From positions 1 to 8,661 of the forward strand of contig JAJRUA010000017.1 of NCBI GenBank assembly GCA_024278035.1: a stretch of 8,661 bases of DNA. Reading direction: 5' to 3'. Below, piece after piece: positions 5,505 to 8,661 of the stretch. The stretch comes from Planctomycetota bacterium. Its GTDB lineage: Bacteria > Planctomycetota > Planctomycetia > Pirellulales > Lacipirellulaceae. A program made the translations under genes and the position numbers. Numbering within the stretch: position 1 is the stretch's first letter; every line of letters starts with the position of its first letter. Below the pieces are notes generated by a model. It was given only the letters and a program-made list of their open reading frames with translations, did not search any database and was not told the origin of the DNA.

Positions 5505-6275
5505 ATGTGGTGCCGTCACTGCCAGCAAGAAGTCCCTGCGATGGGAATCTCCTCCGCCACCGGGCGCCGTTGCGCCCGTTGCCATCGTGGCGCAGAACCT
5601 TCCCGGGAAAAACTTCGCGTAGATTTAGGCTCTTCGGAGGAAAGCAAACCAACGCCCCAGCCAAACAGTGCCTATCCGCCACTAAGTGAAACCAATGCCC
5701 GACGGGCGATTGACCGGGCTCTCCGAACGGCTCAGGCGACCATTTCCGCAGGTGCCGCGACGCACACGCTACGATTCGACTTGGCACAAACCGGCTTGCA
5801 GCCCGAACGCGCCGCCAAGGGCACCTCACGTCCCAGCCACACGGCATCGCCGGTCGCTGTACCCCGTGGCCCCTCGGCATCGGGCCAGTTCCTTGCCTGG
5901 GCGCTTGCTGCTGTGGGAGCCACGGTCCTGGGCCTAGGCATTGGGTTCATCACTTGGTCGCTCACGGGCGAGCGAGCCGATCTCTGGACTCCAGGTCTTA
6001 TCGCTACGCTTACCGGCCAGGGGCTGTTGATCGTCGGCCTCTTGCAGATCATGGCCAATCTCTGGGCCGCCGGACGCCAAGCCGCCTACCGATTGGGCCA
6101 AGTGCATGACGAACTACGCCAGCTTCGCCGTACCACGGAAGAAGCCGCTGGTCGCCACGCTAGTTCTGCCACCCAGTTCTACGCCGACGTCGCCCGCAAC
6201 GCGGGCCCCGAAATGCTCGTTGGCAATCTCCGTAGCCAACTCGACCAACTCGCCGCACGATTGCGTTCGGAGTGA
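5505..6275 (+). CDS. Unrecognised membrane protein: N-terminal zinc ribbon, two transmembrane segments, C-terminal coiled coil
   Basis: I do not recognise this gene by name. From ATG 5505 it has 256 residues. A CxxC-x16-CxxC zinc ribbon sits at the very N-terminus (Cys3, Cys6, Cys23, Cys26: CRHC and CARC). Residues ~30-125 are Pro/Ser/Thr/Ala-rich and probably flexible. Two hydrophobic segments follow at ~129-151 (beginning FLAWALAAVGATVLGLGIGF) and ~160-186, joined by a short polar turn (TGERADLW). The remainder is charged and Arg/Glu/Gln-rich with helical, coiled-coil-like spacing (~195-220 and ~240-255). An in-frame GTG at 5463 would add 14 residues before MWCRHC; I prefer 5505 because zinc-ribbon proteins of this kind usually start right at the ribbon. 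Neither start has a convincing ribosome-binding site. The hairpin turn would place both ends on the same side, probably the cytoplasm. Its stop is only 7 bp from the end of the convergent toxin-like gene. Function unknown. Confidence 0.75.
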   Translation: MWCRHCQQEVPAMGISSATGRRCARCHRGAEPSREKLRVDLGSSEESKPTPQPNSAYPPLSETNARRAIDRALRTAQATISAGAATHTLRFDLAQTGLQPERAAKGTSRPSHTASPVAVPRGPSASGQFLAWALAAVGATVLGLGIGFITWSLTGERADLWTPGLIATLTGQGLLIVGLLQIMANLWAAGRQAAYRLGQVHDELRQLRRTTEEAAGRHASSATQFYADVARNAGPEMLVGNLRSQLDQLAARLRSE

Positions 6276-6282
6276 GAGAAGG

Positions 6283-6654
6283 TCACTTCACGATCGGTAG
6301 CTCGCGAACATGTATCCGTGTTGGCTCTAAAACTACAACCTCTCCTGCATTCAAGTCCGCCTCGATCGACACGAGGTTAGCGAGCAAAAGAGCCGCTTGA
6401 TCGGCTGGCTTTCGAGGAGTCGCCCCACGAAACAACAGCACCGAAGGACTCACTTCTTGCCGTAGAGCAAGTAAGGTTCCGAAATCGGTATCGGCAGAGA
6501 CAATCACACGATTTTCACTCGCCGCCTTATCAAATATCTCACGATCGGATGCTGCGGCCATCCCGATGTCACGAACACGCAGAGTGTCGTGGCCTGCTTT
6601 GCGAAGCGATTCCGAGAAACGGGGCGACAAGGCATTGTCAATGAGAAATCTCAT
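6283..6654 (-). CDS. DUF5615 family PIN-like protein, probable toxin of a toxin-antitoxin pair
   Basis: This 123-residue protein matches the DUF5615 (COG4634) PIN-like family. Visible features are RFLIDNALSP at the N-terminus (Asp6), LRKAGHDTLRVRDIG (17-31), ASDREIFDKA (35-44; Asp37), VIVSADTDFG (50-59; Asp55 and Asp57) and a C-terminal strand region with VVVLEPTRIHVREL. Asp6, Asp37, Asp55 and Asp57 are the probable acidic metal-binding cluster of a PIN-type ribonuclease. Its ATG overlaps the stop of the upstream DUF433 gene in an ATGA arrangement, typical of translationally coupled toxin-antitoxin pairs. Family members are predicted RNases; I know of little direct biochemistry, so toxicity and RNA target are inference. 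The usual N-terminal DEN triplet reads DNA here, so the first acidic pair is reduced to one residue and activity may be altered. Confidence 0.85.
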   Translation of the reverse strand: MRFLIDNALSPRFSESLRKAGHDTLRVRDIGMAAASDREIFDKAASENRVIVSADTDFGTLLALRQEVSPSVLLFRGATPRKPADQAALLLANLVSIEADLNAGEVVVLEPTRIHVRELPIVK

Positions 6655-6881
6655 GCAACGCCCTGTGAAGGCAATTCACGTTCTCGAACCGCTTCGGCTG
6701 CGTAGCCCAATGCTTCTCGAATATCGTCCATTTCAAGGTCGGGATAGGAATCCAGAATTTCATCCCAAGACAGACCTTCTGCAACCATCCCAATGACTGT
6801 CGAAACGGGGATACGCAAACCTCGAAGGCATGGCATTCCCGTCATGTGATCGGGTGAAACCGTAATGCGGTCAAATTTCAT
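6651..6881 (-). CDS. DUF433 family helix-turn-helix protein, probable antitoxin
   Basis: From ATG at 6881 the protein has 76 residues, the normal DUF433 (COG2442) size. The family core is evident: RITVSPDHMTGMPCLRGLRI (5-24), PVSTVIGMVAEGLSWDEILD (25-44) and SYPDLEMDDIREALGYAAEA (45-64), forming the helix-turn-helix. Such proteins pair with DUF5615 toxins and probably repress their own promoter. An in-frame GTG at 6938 would add 19 Arg/Gly/Val-rich residues that do not resemble the family. The 6881 start has a GGGAGAG Shine-Dalgarno eight bases upstream, which decides the choice. It lies 57 nt after the glyS stop on the same strand, so it could be read from glyS as well as from its own promoter. 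It overlaps the downstream gene by 4 nt. Confidence 0.87.
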   Translation of the reverse strand: MKFDRITVSPDHMTGMPCLRGLRIPVSTVIGMVAEGLSWDEILDSYPDLEMDDIREALGYAAEAVRERELPSQGVA

Positions 6882-6889
6882 AACTCGAA

Positions 6890-6896
6890 CTCTCCC
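6890..6896 (-). promoter_or_regulatory. Shine-Dalgarno of the DUF433 gene
   Basis: On the minus strand GGGAGAG precedes ATG 6881 by eight bases. It is the clearest ribosome-binding site in the window and supports the 76-residue form over the longer GTG-initiated frame. Confidence 0.6.
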
Positions 6897-6938
6897 AGGG
6901 CGACTACCGTTTACTCCCCTCGCGACGCCCGTGATCAC

Positions 6939-8555
6939 CTATTCTTCGCCCATCACGCGGCGTTCGATCTCTTCCACCACGTCGTCGAGCTTGATTCTCA
7001 CCTGCTCCAGCGTGTCGCGGTCGCGCAAAGTGACCGTGTTGTCATCACGGGTTTGGCCGTCGATCGTTAGACAATAGGGCGTGCCCACTTCATCCTGGCG
7101 ACGGTAACGACGGCCAACGGCTCCCTTCTCATCGTAAAAGACGGGGAACTTTTTCTTCATCGCCCGGTACAGCTCTTGGGCAATCTCAGGCATGCCATCC
7201 TTTTTCACCAGCGGAAGAATGGCCGCCTTCAAAGGGGCAACGCGCGGGCTGAACTTCATGACCGTGCGAGTCTGCTCTTTCCCCTTGCTGTCGAGGGCCG
7301 TGTCTTCGGTGTACGCTTCGCAAAGGATCGCCAGCGCGCCGCGGTCCGCACCCGCCGAGGGCTCAATCACATGCGGCGTGAACCGTTCGTTTGTGATGTC
7401 ATCGCGATAGGTCAAATCCTTGCCACTGCCACGGTGAACTGGTTTGCCATCTTCGCCAAGCTGGACGGTAAGAGGACACGACTTCGGGTCGAGCTTCCCT
7501 TCCATATGGCTCCGCAAGTCAAAATCGCCCCGGTGGGCAATGCCTTCTAGCTCGCCATACTCCCCTTTCGGCAGGAACGGGAAGGCGTACTCAATGTCGG
7601 CAGTCCCCGTGCTGTAGTGGCTCAATTCATCCGCATGGTGATCGCGAAGGATCAGATTTTCGCCCGAGAGGCCCATCTCTTGCCACCAAGCCATCCGGCG
7701 GTTGCGCCAGTATTCGTACCATTTGCGAGACTCGTCCGGATGGCAGAAAAACTCAATCTCCATCTGCTCAAACTCACGCGACCGAAACGTAAAGTTCCGC
7801 GGCGTAATCTCATTCCGAAAACTCTTGCCAATTTGGGCGATGCCAACGGGCACCCGAACGCGCGTGCTGTCGATCACGTTCTTAAAGTTAACGAATATCC
7901 CCTGGGCCGTTTCGGGGCGAAGATAGGCACGGCCTTCCTCGCCAGCCAAGGCACCGATCGACGTGGGGAACATCAGATTAAAGTCACGTGGCTCAGTCAA
8001 CGAGCCAAGCTCACTCGCACCGGGAGCAAGCGTTTTGTCAAAGTCGACAACATCGATTTTGTCAAGCGTCGTTATATCGCCATCCCAGGCGAGTTGTTCC
8101 GCATGTTTTGCTCGGAGATGGAAAAACTTCAAGGCCTGCTTTTGCAAATCCTCTTCTTCGTTTTCGGCCAACGTCGTAACAAATATTTTTTGATCCTTCG
8201 CCTCTACCCACCGGCCACGCACTTGATCATAGCGATGTCGTTTGTTGGTCTCTTTACAATCGACCATTTCATCGACAAACAGATCGAAGTGGCCACTCAC
8301 TTTCCAGACCTGCGGGTGCATGATGATCGTGCAATCAAGACCGACCATCTCGTACGGCTTGGGAGCCCCTTCCAGCGTCGATAGATCATCATGGGCGGTG
8401 ACCATGTCGCGCCACCATGCTTCTTTCAGGTTTCGCTTGAGCTCCACACCCAACGGCCCATAGTCCCAAAAGCCATTGAGGCCCCCATAGATTTCGCTCG
8501 ACTGAAACAAGAATCCCCGCCGGCGGCAGAGAGAAACCAACTTTTCCATTTCCAT
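6939..8555 (-). CDS. glyS: Glycyl-tRNA synthetase, dimeric class II type
   Basis: GlyRS charges tRNA-Gly in the cytoplasm and is essential. This 538-residue protein is the single-chain alpha2 form (archaeal/eukaryal/Gram-positive type), not the split alpha2beta2 GlyQ/GlyS form. The N-terminus carries RRRGFLFQSSEIYGGLNGFW (11-30) and DYGPLG (31-36). Class II catalytic motifs follow: YLRPETAQGIFVNFKN (211-226), motif 2 from FRNEITPRNFTFRSREFEQM (246-265), the glycine-pocket region HYSTGTADIEYAFPF (313-327), and motif 3 with IEPSAGADRGALAILCEAY (397-415). The C-terminal anticodon-binding domain (~437-538) has VAPLKAAILPL and the DEVGTPYCLTID turn. It starts MEMEKLVSL; Met3 (8549) is an alternative. 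No good Shine-Dalgarno is seen. The gene is complete and all motifs are intact. Confidence 0.96.
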   Translation of the reverse strand: MEMEKLVSLCRRRGFLFQSSEIYGGLNGFWDYGPLGVELKRNLKEAWWRDMVTAHDDLSTLEGAPKPYEMVGLDCTIIMHPQVWKVSGHFDLFVDEMVDCKETNKRHRYDQVRGRWVEAKDQKIFVTTLAENEEEDLQKQALKFFHLRAKHAEQLAWDGDITTLDKIDVVDFDKTLAPGASELGSLTEPRDFNLMFPTSIGALAGEEGRAYLRPETAQGIFVNFKNVIDSTRVRVPVGIAQIGKSFRNEITPRNFTFRSREFEQMEIEFFCHPDESRKWYEYWRNRRMAWWQEMGLSGENLILRDHHADELSHYSTGTADIEYAFPFLPKGEYGELEGIAHRGDFDLRSHMEGKLDPKSCPLTVQLGEDGKPVHRGSGKDLTYRDDITNERFTPHVIEPSAGADRGALAILCEAYTEDTALDSKGKEQTRTVMKFSPRVAPLKAAILPLVKKDGMPEIAQELYRAMKKKFPVFYDEKGAVGRRYRRQDEVGTPYCLTIDGQTRDDNTVTLRDRDTLEQVRIKLDDVVEEIERRVMGEE

Positions 8556-8661
8556 GACGAACGCTTCGCTAACACTAAAAGGGGAGAAAACCGGGAACGA
8601 TTCATCTTAGCCGAACCAGTGAGCCCCTCCTACGGGCAGGAGAAATGCAAAGTCAAAAAAA
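8556..8661 (-). promoter_or_regulatory. Upstream region of glyS (no clear promoter)
   Basis: This stretch has no gene. Reading the minus strand, it begins with seven T (8661-8655 as A on plus), overlapping TTGACT (8656-8651), which could be a -35 box, though no matching -10 lies 16-18 bases further on. A CTCCT/AGGAG hairpin with a six-base loop occupies 8627-8642, and TAAGAT (8609-8604) resembles a -10. No T-box or riboswitch was recognised. The glyS promoter probably lies here, but I cannot place it firmly. Confidence 0.25.

Noticed and set aside
5395..5880. Minus-strand open frame of 161 residues opposite the zinc-ribbon gene
   Set aside because: Its Arg/Pro/Trp-rich composition looks like the complement of a GC-rich gene. 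The plus-strand frame has a coherent zinc ribbon, membrane segments and coiled coil.
6882..6938. N-terminal extension of the DUF433 protein from GTG 6938
   Set aside because: The extra residues are not family-like, while the ATG at 6881 has a good Shine-Dalgarno and gives the standard length.
7617..8384. Plus-strand open frame of 255 residues within glyS
   Set aside because: Antisense to the GlyRS catalytic domain; no ribosome-binding site or family resemblance.

Overview
This window looks like chromosome from a planctomycete, probably in or near the Pirellulales. Three things point there. The first protein ends in the dockerin-like repeat plus PEP-CTERM tail that is abundant in that group. 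The intergenic spaces carry GC-rich inverted repeats built on a GTTAGCCCC core, which I recall from planctomycete genomes. The RibF, NrnA and GlyRS proteins also read like planctomycete versions. Species cannot be named from the sequence alone.

Layout. Bases 1-1476 (+) hold the 3' part of a secreted endonuclease/exonuclease/phosphatase-family protein with a calcium-binding dockerin-like module and a PEP-CTERM sorting signal; its start lies outside the window. Next come four co-directional cofactor or nucleotide genes: larB (1507-2211, nickel-pincer cofactor carboxylase), nnrD (2266-3156, NAD(P)HX dehydratase), ribF (3343-4278, riboflavin kinase/FAD synthetase) and nrnA (4281-5282, DHH nanoRNase/pAp phosphatase). 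A 92-bp inverted repeat (5290-5381) follows. After it, 5505-6275 encodes an unrecognised protein with a zinc ribbon, two membrane segments and a coiled coil. The last third is on the minus strand: glyS (8555-6939, dimeric-type glycyl-tRNA synthetase), followed after a short gap by a DUF433/DUF5615 toxin-antitoxin-like pair (6881-6651 and 6654-6283). That pair runs convergently into the zinc-ribbon gene.

How the parts relate. larB, nnrD, ribF and nrnA all act on nucleotide cofactors or nucleotide monophosphates: NaAD, NAD(P)HX, FMN/FAD, and pAp or short RNA. ribF and nrnA are almost certainly co-transcribed (2-nt gap). larB and nnrD could be co-transcribed, but are separated by a 19-bp tandem repeat and a 29-bp palindrome. 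nnrD and ribF are separated by a structured repeat-bearing gap. No larA, larC or larE is visible.

Most of the unusual content is between genes. There are three different repeat elements in three consecutive spacers, and one of them has supplied the last codons and stop of larB. I found no CRISPR array, rRNA, tRNA, insertion sequence or phage gene. Apart from the zinc-ribbon protein, whose function is unknown, I see no obviously new multi-gene system.
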